Part shown: positions 1 to 8,628 of the stretch, piece after piece
Layout of the letters: every line of letters begins with the position of its first letter
How positions within the stretch are numbered: position 1 is the stretch's first letter
Assembly: GCA_022822625.1 (NCBI GenBank)
Contig: JAJEAV010000017.1
Span: forward strand, 1-37,768
DNA from: Gammaproteobacteria bacterium
GTDB lineage: Bacteria; Pseudomonadota; Gammaproteobacteria; Arenicellales; Poriferihabitantaceae
DNA: 37,768 nucleotides
Direction: 5' to 3'
Notes under the pieces: model-generated
Seen by the model: the letters and a program-made list of their open reading frames with translations, nothing else
What the model was told of the DNA's origin: nothing
Database searches by the model: none
Made by a program: the position numbers and the translations under genes

Positions 1-488
1 CGCCCAAATCCCGGACCGCAACGGGCAGAAAAAACCTCTACTTAAAGATTAGGGACGATAATTCTGCTGGATCACAAGTTGCTGCTCCTGAATCAATTGG
101 AAGTGGTATGATTTCGATCAATCAGCATATTGGAATGGGTGGAGACTTGAGCAATACCGACAAAGATAATTCAACCCCGCAAATCCAGTGGAACGGAAGT
201 GTCTGTACTGTAACCTTGCCAATGGCAGGGGGTGGCGCCTTGACCGCTGAATGGAAACCGAAAACCACTTATATAACCCGTATCCGGAAGGCGCAGAGCG
301 AGGATTGGAGTGTTGGTTTCGAGACCCCGGTCGGGGGTGGCACATTCCGCTGGCTTGAGCCGGATACGGAGTATGAAGTTGAGTTTACTGTCCGCGACCC
401 TGTAGCAGAGGTTCGCCCCGCCTATGCAAGGTTTCGTACCGGGCCTGCCGGAGAAGGGGGAGAGGTGATTCCTTTCCCAAAGATCTAG
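1..488 (+). CDS. C-terminal part of a fibronectin type III-like protein, truncated by the window edge
   Basis: The reading frame is open from base 3 to the TAG at 486-488, so the ATG at 108 is probably internal and the gene starts outside the window. About 161 residues are visible. The last ~100 residues look like a fibronectin type III beta-sandwich: alternating hydrophobic strands, a WLEPDTEYEVEF stretch typical of the L-P-x-T-x-Y core, and a closing RFRTG strand. A glycine-rich tail follows. No transmembrane segment or catalytic motif is visible. Such domains are common in secreted, surface or phage-like binding proteins, so the function is unknown. The domain call is inference from pattern. 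If the gene does start at 108, there is only a weak GGAAG-like ribosome site upstream. Confidence 0.5.
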   Translation, partial: PKSRTATGRKNLYLKIRDDNSAGSQVAAPESIGSGMISINQHIGMGGDLSNTDKDNSTPQIQWNGSVCTVTLPMAGGGALTAEWKPKTTYITRIRKAQSEDWSVGFETPVGGGTFRWLEPDTEYEVEFTVRDPVAEVRPAYARFRTGPAGEGGEVIPFPKI

Positions 489-509
489 TTGTCGTCGTTT
501 TCAGACAAC
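488..509 (+). terminator. Weak stem-loop at the end of the Fn3-like gene
   Basis: GTTGTC (488-493) and GACAAC (504-509) form a perfect 6-bp inverted repeat with a 10-nt loop, starting on the last base of the stop codon. No U-run follows, so termination activity is uncertain. Confidence 0.25.
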
Positions 510-593
510 GGGCACATAAATTGCCATACACTCTCTGCGAATTGATTTCAGTCGCAATCAGCCAGACAATATTTCCCCTTCAGTTTATTTTCC

Positions 594-992
594 ATGAATC
601 TGGATCCCTTGTGGCAAAATGGGCCGGTCATATCCACTCATGCAGTCGCTGCAGTCATAGCCTTGTGCACCGGTGCCGTTCAACTGGCGCTGCCAAAAGG
701 TACCCCGCTTCACCGAGGCATGGGTGCAGTGTGGACAATCTTGATGACCATCGTAGCAATTACCGGTTTCTGGATTAACGAACTTCGGCAATTTGGCCCA
801 TTCAGCTGGATTCATCTGCTTTCGATTCTGACAATTGTAGTATTGGTCCGTTCAATCATGTTTGCTCGTAGTGGTCGAATCATTGCGCATCGTATGAGCA
901 TGGTCATTCTGTATTTTCTGGGTCTGGTAGTTGCCGGAATGTTTACCTTACTACCGGGACGCGTCATGCATTCGGTATTTTTTGGTGGATAA
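594..992 (+). CDS. DUF2306-family small integral membrane protein
   Basis: This 132-residue protein has about four hydrophobic helices, at roughly residues 13-33, 44-62, 70-90 and 101-122. The family-like features are an early His (STHAVAA) in the first helix, a GTPLHRGMGAVW segment and a later AHRMSM segment. These match the DUF2306 pattern, in which conserved His residues lie at membrane boundaries. The biochemical role of the family is not established. It lies 105 nt after the Fn3-like gene and 44 nt before the dehydrogenase, on the same strand, so it could be co-transcribed with either. The ATG at 594 has no strong ribosome site. The family call is fairly good, but I assign no function. 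Confidence 0.6.
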   Translation: MNLDPLWQNGPVISTHAVAAVIALCTGAVQLALPKGTPLHRGMGAVWTILMTIVAITGFWINELRQFGPFSWIHLLSILTIVVLVRSIMFARSGRIIAHRMSMVILYFLGLVVAGMFTLLPGRVMHSVFFGG

Positions 993-1036
993 TAGACAGG
1001 CATTCTGGCAATCCCGCATATCGACCGAATAAAGTC

Positions 1037-2002
1037 ATGTCTGAAATACTAAAAGGTGCAATCCTTGACATGCGGTCTTTTGATCGCGGAGATATTGACC
1101 TTCAAACTCTATCCAGGTTACCGATCAACTGGTCTGAATACCCAAGCACTACTGCCGAGGATGTCGCAAGACGGGTCCAAGACGCACACATTGTCATCAC
1201 CAACAAGATCGCCCTTGACCGGACAGCGATCGAGAACACCAAAAACCTCTCTCTAGTATTGATTGCGGCAACCGGCACCGACAATGTTGATCTTGATGCG
1301 TGTAGAGATCGAGATATAACGGTCTGTAATGTCCGCGGTTATTCCGCTCCAGCTGTCGTTCAGCACACAGTCGGATTAATGCTCAATTTACTGACACGAC
1401 AATACCGATACATCCAGGATGTAGAGAAAGGCGCTTGGTCCGAAACAGATGTGTTCTGCCTGCTGGACCACCGAATTGTCGAGGCTAAAGGAAAAGTATT
1501 CGGGGTCATCGGATATGGCACACTGGGCAGGCAGGTTGCTACCGTTGCCCGCGCTCTAGGAATGGAGGTCATTGTTGCCGGCCGTAAGGGTACAATGCCG
1601 ACGACGGGCCGCGTTGATTTTGACGAATTTCTGAAACAAGGCGATGTCATCTCCATACATTGTCCATTAATGCCGGATACTCATCATTTGATCAGTGGGC
1701 ATGAATTATCGCTCATGAAATCGGAGGCGTTTCTGATCAATACGGCAAGAGGTGCAATCATCGATTCGCATGCCCTTGCCGACGCACTGAAATCAGGCCA
1801 GATCGCAGGTGCAGGCATTGATGTTCTTGAGTCCGAACCCCCGAGTGCCTCGCATCCCCTGTTACAGGGCGATGTGCCAAACCTGATTGTGACCCCTCAT
1901 AATGCCTGGGGGTCGCAAGAAACCCGACAACGTCTAGTGAACATCATGTCAGACATCATTCAAGCATGGCAATCGGGTGCTCCTATAAATGTCGTTGCCT
2001 GA
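1037..2002 (+). CDS. NAD-dependent D-2-hydroxyacid dehydrogenase (glycerate dehydrogenase-like)
   Basis: This 321-residue protein should catalyse reversible NAD(P)H-dependent reduction of a 2-keto acid to a D-2-hydroxy acid in the cytoplasm. The dinucleotide motif GYGTLG is at 159-164. The catalytic triad of the family is visible: Arg in NTARG (R238), Glu in the LESEPP segment (near 265-267) and His in TPHNAW (H288). Overall it most resembles glycerate/hydroxypyruvate reductases of the HprA type, which would link it to serine or one-carbon metabolism, but the substrate cannot be read from sequence alone. Its last 14 nt overlap the start of hemW, which implies translational coupling. The start is an ATG; the ribosome site is weak. 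Confidence 0.85.
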   Translation: MSEILKGAILDMRSFDRGDIDLQTLSRLPINWSEYPSTTAEDVARRVQDAHIVITNKIALDRTAIENTKNLSLVLIAATGTDNVDLDACRDRDITVCNVRGYSAPAVVQHTVGLMLNLLTRQYRYIQDVEKGAWSETDVFCLLDHRIVEAKGKVFGVIGYGTLGRQVATVARALGMEVIVAGRKGTMPTTGRVDFDEFLKQGDVISIHCPLMPDTHHLISGHELSLMKSEAFLINTARGAIIDSHALADALKSGQIAGAGIDVLESEPPSASHPLLQGDVPNLIVTPHNAWGSQETRQRLVNIMSDIIQAWQSGAPINVVA

Positions 2003-3140
2003 CAACACGGGTGATTTTTCGCTCTATATCCATTTTCCATGGTGTATCAGGAAATGCCCTTATTGCGACTTCAACTCGCATGAGTTAAGGGGAGAGATTG
2101 ATGAGCACTGTTATATCAAAACCCTGATTCGGGATTTCGATCACTCGATTGCCGAATTCAAGCAACGCTCCATAAAATCAATCTTCCTTGGCGGTGGCAC
2201 ACCCAGTCTGTTCTCCGGCAAGTCTCTGGGGAACCTGATCAAATACGTCACGGAATCTGTCAACTGCCGGGATGACATGGAGGTCACGCTCGAGGCAAAT
2301 CCGGGAACCCTTGAGCATGATCAGTTTGCCCGATACCTGGATGCCGGCATCAATCGATTATCTCTTGGGGTGCAGAGTTTTGACGATGGGTGTTTGGTCC
2401 GCATCGGCCGAATTCACAATGCCGATACTGCCCGAAGAGCCTTCGAAAGTGCCCGCAAGTCAGGATTTCGCAACATCAACATCGACATGATGTTTGGGTT
2501 GCCCGATCAGTCACCTGATATGGCGATCAAAGATTGTGAGAATGCTATTGCCTGTGACCCTGAACATGTCTCATGCTATCAGTTGACACTTGAACCAAAC
2601 ACCCTGTTCTACGTTAATCCTCCTGCACTGGCAGACCATGATCAACTCTATGGTATGCAGACGGAACTGCAGGTGTTATTTGAAGATCATGGTTTCATAC
2701 AGTACGAGGTCTCGGCCTACGCCAGGAGCGGCATGCAGTGCAAACACAATTTGCATTACTGGACCTTTGGTGATTATCTGGGAATCGGTGCTGGTGCCCA
2801 CTCCAAAATTCTGACTGCTGATGGTGTTCTTCGCATCTGGAATGAAAAACACCCCAAAAATTATCAGGATAAAGTTGCGAATGGCACCTCATGGAAAAAC
2901 TACGAACCTGTTCATCGGGACAATCTAGTTGTCGAATTCATGATGAATGCACTTCGTATCAAGGAAGGCATCAGCCTTGACGCTTTTGAACAGCGAACAT
3001 TACTGAGCCGGAAAAAACTGCTCGCTCATTTGGAAGTTTTCCGTGATGAGGGTTTATTGTTACTCGAAAACAACCAAATTCAATGCACCGATCAAGGTTA
3101 CCTGTTCATCGATGAAATCATTGAACGCATGATTCCCTGA
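1989..3140 (+). CDS. hemW: Radical SAM haem chaperone HemW (CPO-III-like)
   Basis: This 383-residue protein carries the radical-SAM [4Fe-4S] motif CxxxCxxC at C19, C23 and C26, followed by DFN. A GGGTPS motif lies near residue 70, and the HNLHYW signature near residue 250 is typical of HemW and sets it apart from true coproporphyrinogen dehydrogenase HemN. HemW proteins bind haem and are thought to deliver it to respiratory enzymes. They were long annotated as oxygen-independent coproporphyrinogen oxidases. The gene overlaps the upstream dehydrogenase by 14 nt and ends 26 nt from the convergent frmA. In many gammaproteobacteria hemW follows rdgB; here it follows a hydroxyacid dehydrogenase instead. 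Confidence 0.88.
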   Translation: MSLPDNTGDFSLYIHFPWCIRKCPYCDFNSHELRGEIDEHCYIKTLIRDFDHSIAEFKQRSIKSIFLGGGTPSLFSGKSLGNLIKYVTESVNCRDDMEVTLEANPGTLEHDQFARYLDAGINRLSLGVQSFDDGCLVRIGRIHNADTARRAFESARKSGFRNINIDMMFGLPDQSPDMAIKDCENAIACDPEHVSCYQLTLEPNTLFYVNPPALADHDQLYGMQTELQVLFEDHGFIQYEVSAYARSGMQCKHNLHYWTFGDYLGIGAGAHSKILTADGVLRIWNEKHPKNYQDKVANGTSWKNYEPVHRDNLVVEFMMNALRIKEGISLDAFEQRTLLSRKKLLAHLEVFRDEGLLLLENNQIQCTDQGYLFIDEIIERMIP

Positions 3141-3141
3141 T

Positions 3142-3180
3142 TTCAATATATGCAGGGACCAGTATTTTACTGGTATTGAA
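3142..3180. terminator. Long inverted repeat between convergent hemW and frmA
   Basis: ACCAGTA (3158-3164) and TACTGGT (3168-3174) form a perfect 7-bp stem with a TTT loop. TTCAAT (3142-3147) and ATTGAA (3175-3180) extend the pairing across an asymmetric bulge. The element sits where the two genes converge and overlaps the frmA stop codon. Neither strand has a clear U-tract, so a shared bidirectional terminator is an inference. Confidence 0.4.
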
Positions 3181-4279
3181 CGACACTGCGAATGGATTCT
3201 CCGGCATGCATGAGATCAAAAGCATCATTGATCTTTTCAAGCGGCATTTTATGGGTAATCAGATCGTCAATATTGATTTTGCCTTCCATATACCAATCCA
3301 CAATCCTTGGGACATCTGTTCTTCCTCTGGCCCCTCCGAATGCTGTACCCCGCCAGACCCGGCCAGTGACCAGCTGAAAAGGACGTGTGCTGATTTCCTG
3401 TCCGGCCCCTGCTACTCCGATAATGATGCTCTCACCCCATCCCTTGTGACAACATTCCAGTGCCTGACGCATTAACTCCACATTACCCACACATTCGAAA
3501 CTGAAATCGGCACCTCCATTAGTGAGACTGACCAGATACGGTACCAGGTCCTCATCCAGTTCGTTCGGATTGACGAAATGGGTCATACCGAACTGGCTTG
3601 CCAGTTCCTCCCGGCCAGGATTGATATCGACACCAACAATGATATTCGCACCACAAAGCCGGGCACCCTGAATTACATTCAGCCCAATACCTCCAAGACC
3701 AAATACTACAACATTGTCGCCAGGTTTGACCTTCGCGGTATTGATGGCCGCCCCAATACCAGTAGTCACTCCGCATCCGATATAACAAACCTTGTCAAAC
3801 GGTGCATCTTCACGAATCCGAGCCACGGCTATCTCCGGCAACACCGTAAAGTTGGAAAATGTCGAAGTGCCCATATAGTGGTAAATGGTTTGATCACCTA
3901 GGGAGAATCGGCTGGTACCATCGGGCATCATGCCCTGACCCTGTGTTTCACGTATGGCCTGACAGAGATTGGTTTTTCCGCTCGTGCAGTAGTCACATTG
4001 ACGGCATTCCGGGGTATATAGTGGAATCACATGATCCCCTTTTTTGACGCTGGTTACCCCGAGTCCAACATCAACCACAATACCGGCACCCTCGTGCCCT
4101 AGTATTGCTGGAAACATGCCTTCTGGGTCAGCACCTGAAAGTGTAAATTCGTCGGTATGACAAATCCCGGTCGCCTTGATTTCGACCAAAACCTCACCCG
4201 CTCTTGGACCGTCGAGCTGTATCGTTTCAATACTTAACCGCTGACCTGCTTCATGGGCTACTGCCGCTTTGGTTTCCAT
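3167..4279 (-). CDS. frmA: S-(hydroxymethyl)glutathione dehydrogenase / class III alcohol dehydrogenase
   Basis: This 370-residue protein oxidises S-hydroxymethylglutathione, the spontaneous formaldehyde-glutathione adduct, to S-formylglutathione with NAD. It can also act as an S-nitrosoglutathione reductase. Catalytic zinc ligands are C40, H62 and C169. Structural zinc ligands are C92, C95, C98 and C106. The NAD motif GLGGIG is at 195-200, with D218 as the adenosine-ribose acidic residue. Length and the MPDGTSRFS segment are typical of class III enzymes. No S-formylglutathione hydrolase (frmB) is adjacent. The start is well supported: GAGGAAA lies 8 nt before the ATG. A promoter lies 50-80 nt upstream. 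Confidence 0.92.
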   Translation of the reverse strand: METKAAVAHEAGQRLSIETIQLDGPRAGEVLVEIKATGICHTDEFTLSGADPEGMFPAILGHEGAGIVVDVGLGVTSVKKGDHVIPLYTPECRQCDYCTSGKTNLCQAIRETQGQGMMPDGTSRFSLGDQTIYHYMGTSTFSNFTVLPEIAVARIREDAPFDKVCYIGCGVTTGIGAAINTAKVKPGDNVVVFGLGGIGLNVIQGARLCGANIIVGVDINPGREELASQFGMTHFVNPNELDEDLVPYLVSLTNGGADFSFECVGNVELMRQALECCHKGWGESIIIGVAGAGQEISTRPFQLVTGRVWRGTAFGGARGRTDVPRIVDWYMEGKINIDDLITHKMPLEKINDAFDLMHAGESIRSVVQYQ

Positions 4280-4326
4280 GGTATTTTCCTCAATCGTAAT
4301 TAATCACACTTTAACAGCACCGAGTA

Positions 4327-4356
4327 ATTATCACAATAACAGTCTTTTCGGTCCAA
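4327..4356 (-). promoter_or_regulatory. Putative sigma-70 promoter of frmA
   Basis: On the minus strand TTGGAC (4351-4356) precedes GATAAT (4327-4332) with an 18-nt spacer. TGT directly before GATAAT makes an extended -10. This predicts a leader of about 40 nt before the frmA ATG. The rest of 4280-4459 is AT-rich, and no operator was recognised. Confidence 0.4.
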
Positions 4357-4459
4357 ATGGATTTTTAAATCTCGTTTAGCAGTGGTTGGCCTCCTGTCTG
4401 AATTTACGAGTTCTCAATTGTGGTGTCCTACTGTTGGAGAACATATATTTGATATACGA

Positions 4460-6043
4460 TCAAAGTGCTTCGACACGAATCTCCAGCAGGTTACGCTTTT
4501 TCCGACCAAACACCATGCCGATCAGGTGAACCAGTTCTCCACGACCCCTATACTTCTCTGCATACCCTTTTTCCCGTATCTGCTTGATTGCACTGTCGAG
4601 TCCTTGTTCGGCTTCTGTCTTGTCTTTCACCATCTTGAACTCGAGCACGAACACCTGACCTTCATGCAACAGCACCATGTCCGAACGGCCATGGCTTGAA
4701 GCCTCCTCTGCCTTGACCTCAACCCGTGTCGTCCGGAAACCCATGTACAGCAGGCTCGCATACCAGGACTCGTAGTGGCCGAGATCGCCACTGTCATGCC
4801 AGGAATGGGGAATCCCTGAAAGCAGTTTCCGGATTTTCTCCCGAAACAGGGAAAAGTCGTTGGCACCGAGAGCTTCAACCATGTCCCTTCCCGCGGTCGC
4901 CACTTCCTCGCCACAGCCTGTCAGGTACTCGGCCAGACCCATGTTGAAACTGCTCTGCACCCCGAAGTTCGGATAGTCCAGATGGTACAGGGTATAACTG
5001 CCCCGTTCCTCCTCTTCCGTGATGGTCAGATACCCGGACTGGAACAGCAGTGCCTCGCTGCTGAACGTATCCAGATCGAATTTCGAGACGAAATCCGCGT
5101 CTACCACGCAGTTTTCCAGCTGCATGGGACTGACCTTTTTCTCCATCAGTAGTCGATACAGATACCCTGGTCCACCGGACTGGAACCAGTGCGCCTGGAA
5201 TTCATGCTCATTGAACAGATGCAGAATGTCATGCGGGTTGTAGAGCCTTTCCTCACCCAGCCAGTTGTAGCCGTTGTACCATCTGCGAATCCTGTCCCGG
5301 TCCAGCCCTTCCAGTTCCGGGGCAAATACGGTATCCAGATCGCGCTCTGTATACCCACAGATACCAGCATACCTCGGAGACAGGCTGATGTCCGTGAGAT
5401 TGTTGAGGCCCGACGAAAAACTGGTCATCGAGAACATCGTGATGCCGGTCACAAAGACAAAGCGGATGTGTTTTTCGGACCCCTTCAGGATGCTGTACAG
5501 GTTGCGCAACCTGTCCCTGTTTATCCTGGCCTTACCGCCATCCTCCAGCACGTTCAGGACAGGCCGGTCATATTCATCGACCAGCACTACCACCTGCCGA
5601 CCGGTCGCTCGGTGAAGATGAGCCAGGATACTCCGAAGTCGATTGGGAGCCGAGGTTACCGGCGGCAGGGACTTCAGGTCATGGGCCTGCTCGATGTCGT
5701 ATAACTGGTTCAGCACGTTTTTCTCCAGGGACTCAGGCGTACTGACATCTCCATCGAAACTCAGGCAGACTACGGGATGCTGGGCCGACCAGTCCCAGTG
5801 CGGGTGAATGTCCAGACCTCGAAACAGGGGCTCGTTTCCCTCGAACAGTTCCTGCAGCGTACTGACCAGCAGGCTCTTGCCGAAGCGACGGGGACGGGAG
5901 AGAGAGTAGAACCGCCCCTGTCTGATCATCTCCTGAATCAGGGGCGTCTTGTCGACATAGTAGTAGCCCTCTTCCCGGAGAGTGGAAAAGGTCTGAATCC
6001 CCATTGGCAGGAGACGGCGCTCTGTTCGGGCTTCTGCATTCAT
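4460..6043 (-). CDS. AAA-like ATPase with C-terminal PD-(D/E)XK nuclease domain
   Basis: This 527-residue protein matches the two-part family with an AAA-ATPase-like N-terminus and a PDDEXK C-terminus. A GIQTFSTLREEGYYYVDKT opening is followed by a Walker A-like PRRFGKSLL at 51-59 and a Walker B-like VLVDEYD at 153-159. The C-terminal nuclease core has D455 in GRSDMVLL, E468-F-K470 in VLEFK, and an upstream E425 that may complete the site. These genes are often multicopy and patchily distributed, and behave like selfish or defence-associated elements; their biochemical role is not established. It stands alone on the minus strand between frmA and rluD. A deleted copy is present at 17663-17925. 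The ATG at 6043 is the natural start. Confidence 0.85.
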   Translation of the reverse strand: MNAEARTERRLLPMGIQTFSTLREEGYYYVDKTPLIQEMIRQGRFYSLSRPRRFGKSLLVSTLQELFEGNEPLFRGLDIHPHWDWSAQHPVVCLSFDGDVSTPESLEKNVLNQLYDIEQAHDLKSLPPVTSAPNRLRSILAHLHRATGRQVVVLVDEYDRPVLNVLEDGGKARINRDRLRNLYSILKGSEKHIRFVFVTGITMFSMTSFSSGLNNLTDISLSPRYAGICGYTERDLDTVFAPELEGLDRDRIRRWYNGYNWLGEERLYNPHDILHLFNEHEFQAHWFQSGGPGYLYRLLMEKKVSPMQLENCVVDADFVSKFDLDTFSSEALLFQSGYLTITEEEERGSYTLYHLDYPNFGVQSSFNMGLAEYLTGCGEEVATAGRDMVEALGANDFSLFREKIRKLLSGIPHSWHDSGDLGHYESWYASLLYMGFRTTRVEVKAEEASSHGRSDMVLLHEGQVFVLEFKMVKDKTEAEQGLDSAIKQIREKGYAEKYRGRGELVHLIGMVFGRKKRNLLEIRVEAL

Positions 6044-6366
6044 GATACAACCGTCATGGCATAGTACAGATTGGTCTTTTTATTTGGCTTTGGAATGTAT
6101 TATCTGGAAATCAATAGCATGAAATAGGGCTATATGTCACCCGAAATAATCGACTATCACGCATATGATACCTTAGCATTTTGCCTTCTATCCGGAAATG
6201 CATGGAAAAGAGCCAGAGCAGTGAGAAAGACCAAAATGTCGATAAGCTTCATACGCTACGCAAACAGCATTACAGATGAAACAACGAGAAGCAATAGCTA
6301 ATTTACCGGTTTTATCCATGAAAACCATTTATCCATGCCTGTCATCAAAAAACTGATGCCGTAAAA
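6044..6366. other. Divergent intergenic region before rluD
   Basis: This AT-rich stretch separates the AAA/PD-(D/E)XK gene (-) from rluD (+). No coding sequence is evident. The part next to the AAA gene shares short matches (CTGTAC, then CATGA and a second ATG block) with the sequence upstream of the relic at 17663. The rluD end holds a repeat pair and a promoter, listed separately. Confidence 0.4.
6308..6337. repeat. Direct repeat TTTATCCATG x2 with embedded inverted repeat
   Basis: TTTATCCATG occurs at 6311-6320 and again at 6328-6337, 17 bp apart. The first copy sits inside GGTTTT (6308-6313) and AAAACC (6321-6326), an inverted repeat with a 7-nt loop. The pair lies just upstream of the predicted rluD promoter and could be a binding site. 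This is positional inference only. Confidence 0.35.
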
Positions 6367-6367
6367 T
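6339..6367 (+). promoter_or_regulatory. Putative sigma-70 promoter of rluD
   Basis: CTGTCA (6339-6344) and TAAAAT (6362-6367) are separated by 17 nt. Transcription would start near 6374. That rules out the in-frame TTG at 6367 as a start and supports an ATG at 6397 or 6406. Confidence 0.4.
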
Positions 6368-6405
6368 TGCCTTATGGGCACTACTCCCTCCAACAGATGC
6401 ATCCT

Positions 6406-7377
6406 ATGTCCTCTTCAAAAGTTTTCCTTGCTTTAACCGTACCGGAAGATATTGGAAAAAAACGTTTGGACAGCACCCTCGCTGAATTGCTGCCCGAGTA
6501 TTCACGTACCACCATCCAGCACTGGATTGAAAATCGGCAGATTACCGTCAACGGCAAGGTCGTCAAGCGGAAATACCTGCTGACGGGAAAGGAAAGTCTG
6601 TCTGTTCAGTTCTCACCACATGAAACACTTTCAATCAACCCTGAACCTATTGACCTCGATGTTCAATGGTCCGATGAACATTTGATCGTCATCAACAAGC
6701 CCGCCGGCCTGATCGTACATCCGGGGGCTGGCAACTATCAAGGCACGATGATGAATGGCCTGCTTCACCATTTCCCGGAACTCGCATATTTGCCGAGAGC
6801 AGGAATCGTTCACCGTCTCGACAAGAATACAACAGGTTTACTGGTAATTGCCCGAACCGAAAAAGCACGCCAGTCCCTGGCATCCCAACTTGCCGAAAGA
6901 ACCGTGAAACGCATCTATCAGGCTGTTTGCGAGGGTATATTGATTGCTGGCATGACTATCAGCAAACCCATTGCGAGACATCCAAGGGACCGCTTGCGTA
7001 TGACCATTTCGCATCAGGGCAAGTCCGCAATCTCGCATGTCAGAATCAACCGGAAATTTCGATCTCACACTCTCATTGAAGTCGCTTTGGAAACCGGACG
7101 AACCCACCAGATTCGTGTTCACTTGAACTCGGTTGGACATCCATTGGTCGGAGATACCCGCTACGGATGTCGCACAATCCTTCCGGAAACAGCTGATGAA
7201 TATCTCATCGAGCGCTTAAGAGGCTTTCAGCGTCAGGCACTGCATGCAGGTGAACTATCACTGGTCCACCCCGCAACACAGGAGGTTCAATCATGGCAGG
7301 TTGACCCACCAGAAGACTTCCAGGAACTGGTTGACCTGCTCAGCACCGATGATACGCGCAATCGAAATTCTACATAA
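6406..7377 (+). CDS. rluD: Ribosomal large subunit pseudouridine synthase RluD
   Basis: This 323-residue enzyme isomerises uridines to pseudouridine in helix 69 of 23S rRNA (positions 1911, 1915 and 1917 in E. coli numbering). It has an N-terminal S4 RNA-binding domain at about 10-75 (RLDSTLAELLPEYSRTTI and ITVNGKVV). The synthase domain carries the catalytic motif HRLDKNTTGL, whose Asp is D139 with this start. The downstream GRTHQIRVH and PLVGDTRYG motifs are characteristic. The ATG at 6406 gives the usual family length, but ATG 6397 is also possible and neither has a good ribosome site. In many relatives rluD is divergent from bamD and followed by a laccase-domain gene; neither is present here. 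Confidence 0.9.
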   Translation: MSSSKVFLALTVPEDIGKKRLDSTLAELLPEYSRTTIQHWIENRQITVNGKVVKRKYLLTGKESLSVQFSPHETLSINPEPIDLDVQWSDEHLIVINKPAGLIVHPGAGNYQGTMMNGLLHHFPELAYLPRAGIVHRLDKNTTGLLVIARTEKARQSLASQLAERTVKRIYQAVCEGILIAGMTISKPIARHPRDRLRMTISHQGKSAISHVRINRKFRSHTLIEVALETGRTHQIRVHLNSVGHPLVGDTRYGCRTILPETADEYLIERLRGFQRQALHAGELSLVHPATQEVQSWQVDPPEDFQELVDLLSTDDTRNRNST

Positions 7378-7401
7378 GCAGATATTATCACCATGTCGTC
7401 A

Positions 7402-8493
7402 TCACAGTGAATCATCAATAATCAGGATGTTGCGCAGGCTTTGCCCCCTGCACGTATCTGCTATTGCCAGATTAATTTCGTCCAGCGTATAACGATTGGA
7501 TATCAACTCGTCAAGCTTGAGAATCCCCTGCCTGTAAAGAGAAAGAAGTCGCGGGATATCGACTCGCAATCGGGTCTGTCCCATGAAGCTTCCCTGTATT
7601 TTCTGGTTGGACGCAGTAAGAGCCACAGGCAGGAAACTGCTTTTTTCGGTGGCCGAAGGCATACCGACAATGACCACTTGACCACCTCGCCGCATCAACC
7701 GATAACTACTGTCAATGGCCTGCTGTGAACCCACCGTCACAAATACGTAATCTGCACCGTATCCATCCGTCAGGTTCCTAATCTCTCCTGGCAGCTTCTC
7801 AACCCCGGCGTTCACTCCATGCGTCGCACCGAATTGCCGGGCAGTTTCCAGTTTTTCATTCTCAATATCCACTGCAATAATAGTCTTGGCACCCGCAATT
7901 TTTGCCCCTTGAACTGCGTTCAGTCCAACTCCTCCCACACCAATTACCACTACATTGGATCCGGGCCTGACTTCAGCCGTGTTGATTACGGCACCAACTC
8001 CGGTAATCACTCCGCATGCCAGAAGACAGGCCGCATCCAGCGACATGTCATCGGGTATCTTGACAACTTGGGAATCATCAACAAGTACCCATTCGGCAAA
8101 TGCCGCAGTTTTCATGCCTTGGGCTATTTCTGTGCCATCTTCAAGTTTCAGGAGATGAGTATCATCCTGGGCAGAAGACCTGTCACACAGAACCGGCTCT
8201 CCCTGATCACAGAAATGGCAACTCCCACAGGATCGAATGAGGGTTACTATGACTTTGTCTCCGACCGCTAGCCGATCAACATCAGGGCCGACTTTTACGA
8301 CTACCCCGGATGCCTCATGACCATAGATGGCTGGCGTATGGCCTCCCCATGCACCTTCCGCATAGTGAATATCCGAATGACAGATGGCGCAGGCCCCAAT
8401 CTTGACTTTCACCTGACGGCCGGATGGGTCGCCAATTGAAACCTCTTCTATGGTCAATGGCTTGCCATGCTCATGACATACTGCTGCTCTCAT
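7402..8493 (-). CDS. Zinc-dependent alcohol dehydrogenase, class III-like, substrate unknown
   Basis: This 363-residue medium-chain dehydrogenase is a paralogue of the frmA product 3 kb away. The catalytic zinc ligands are C38, H59 and C160. The structural zinc ligands are C89, C92, C95 and C103. The NAD-binding motif GVGGVG is at 185-190, with D209 accepting the adenosine ribose. It lacks the MPDGTSRFS segment of the frmA product, so glutathione dependence is doubtful. It may act on a small alcohol or aldehyde, possibly with another thiol cofactor. It converges on rluD with 24 nt between the stop codons. No clear promoter or strong ribosome site is visible upstream, where the DNA is rich in TTTT/AAAA tracts. 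Confidence 0.85.
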   Translation of the reverse strand: MRAAVCHEHGKPLTIEEVSIGDPSGRQVKVKIGACAICHSDIHYAEGAWGGHTPAIYGHEASGVVVKVGPDVDRLAVGDKVIVTLIRSCGSCHFCDQGEPVLCDRSSAQDDTHLLKLEDGTEIAQGMKTAAFAEWVLVDDSQVVKIPDDMSLDAACLLACGVITGVGAVINTAEVRPGSNVVVIGVGGVGLNAVQGAKIAGAKTIIAVDIENEKLETARQFGATHGVNAGVEKLPGEIRNLTDGYGADYVFVTVGSQQAIDSSYRLMRRGGQVVIVGMPSATEKSSFLPVALTASNQKIQGSFMGQTRLRVDIPRLLSLYRQGILKLDELISNRYTLDEINLAIADTCRGQSLRNILIIDDSL

Positions 8494-8628
8494 GTTTTCT
8501 TGATTCCGGGTTTTGAAAACAGGATTTTACGGTTTTCCGCTTTCGGAATTCACAAATATGCCCACTCACCAGGAGCAGGCAGGAAAAACAGCCGGAAAAA
8601 AGGGGAGTGCGAAACGGAACTGAAAGAA

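Noticed and set aside
5189..5704. Plus-strand open frame of 171 codons opposite the AAA/PD-(D/E)XK gene
   Set aside because: It is antisense to a gene with clear family motifs and has no domain or ribosome site.
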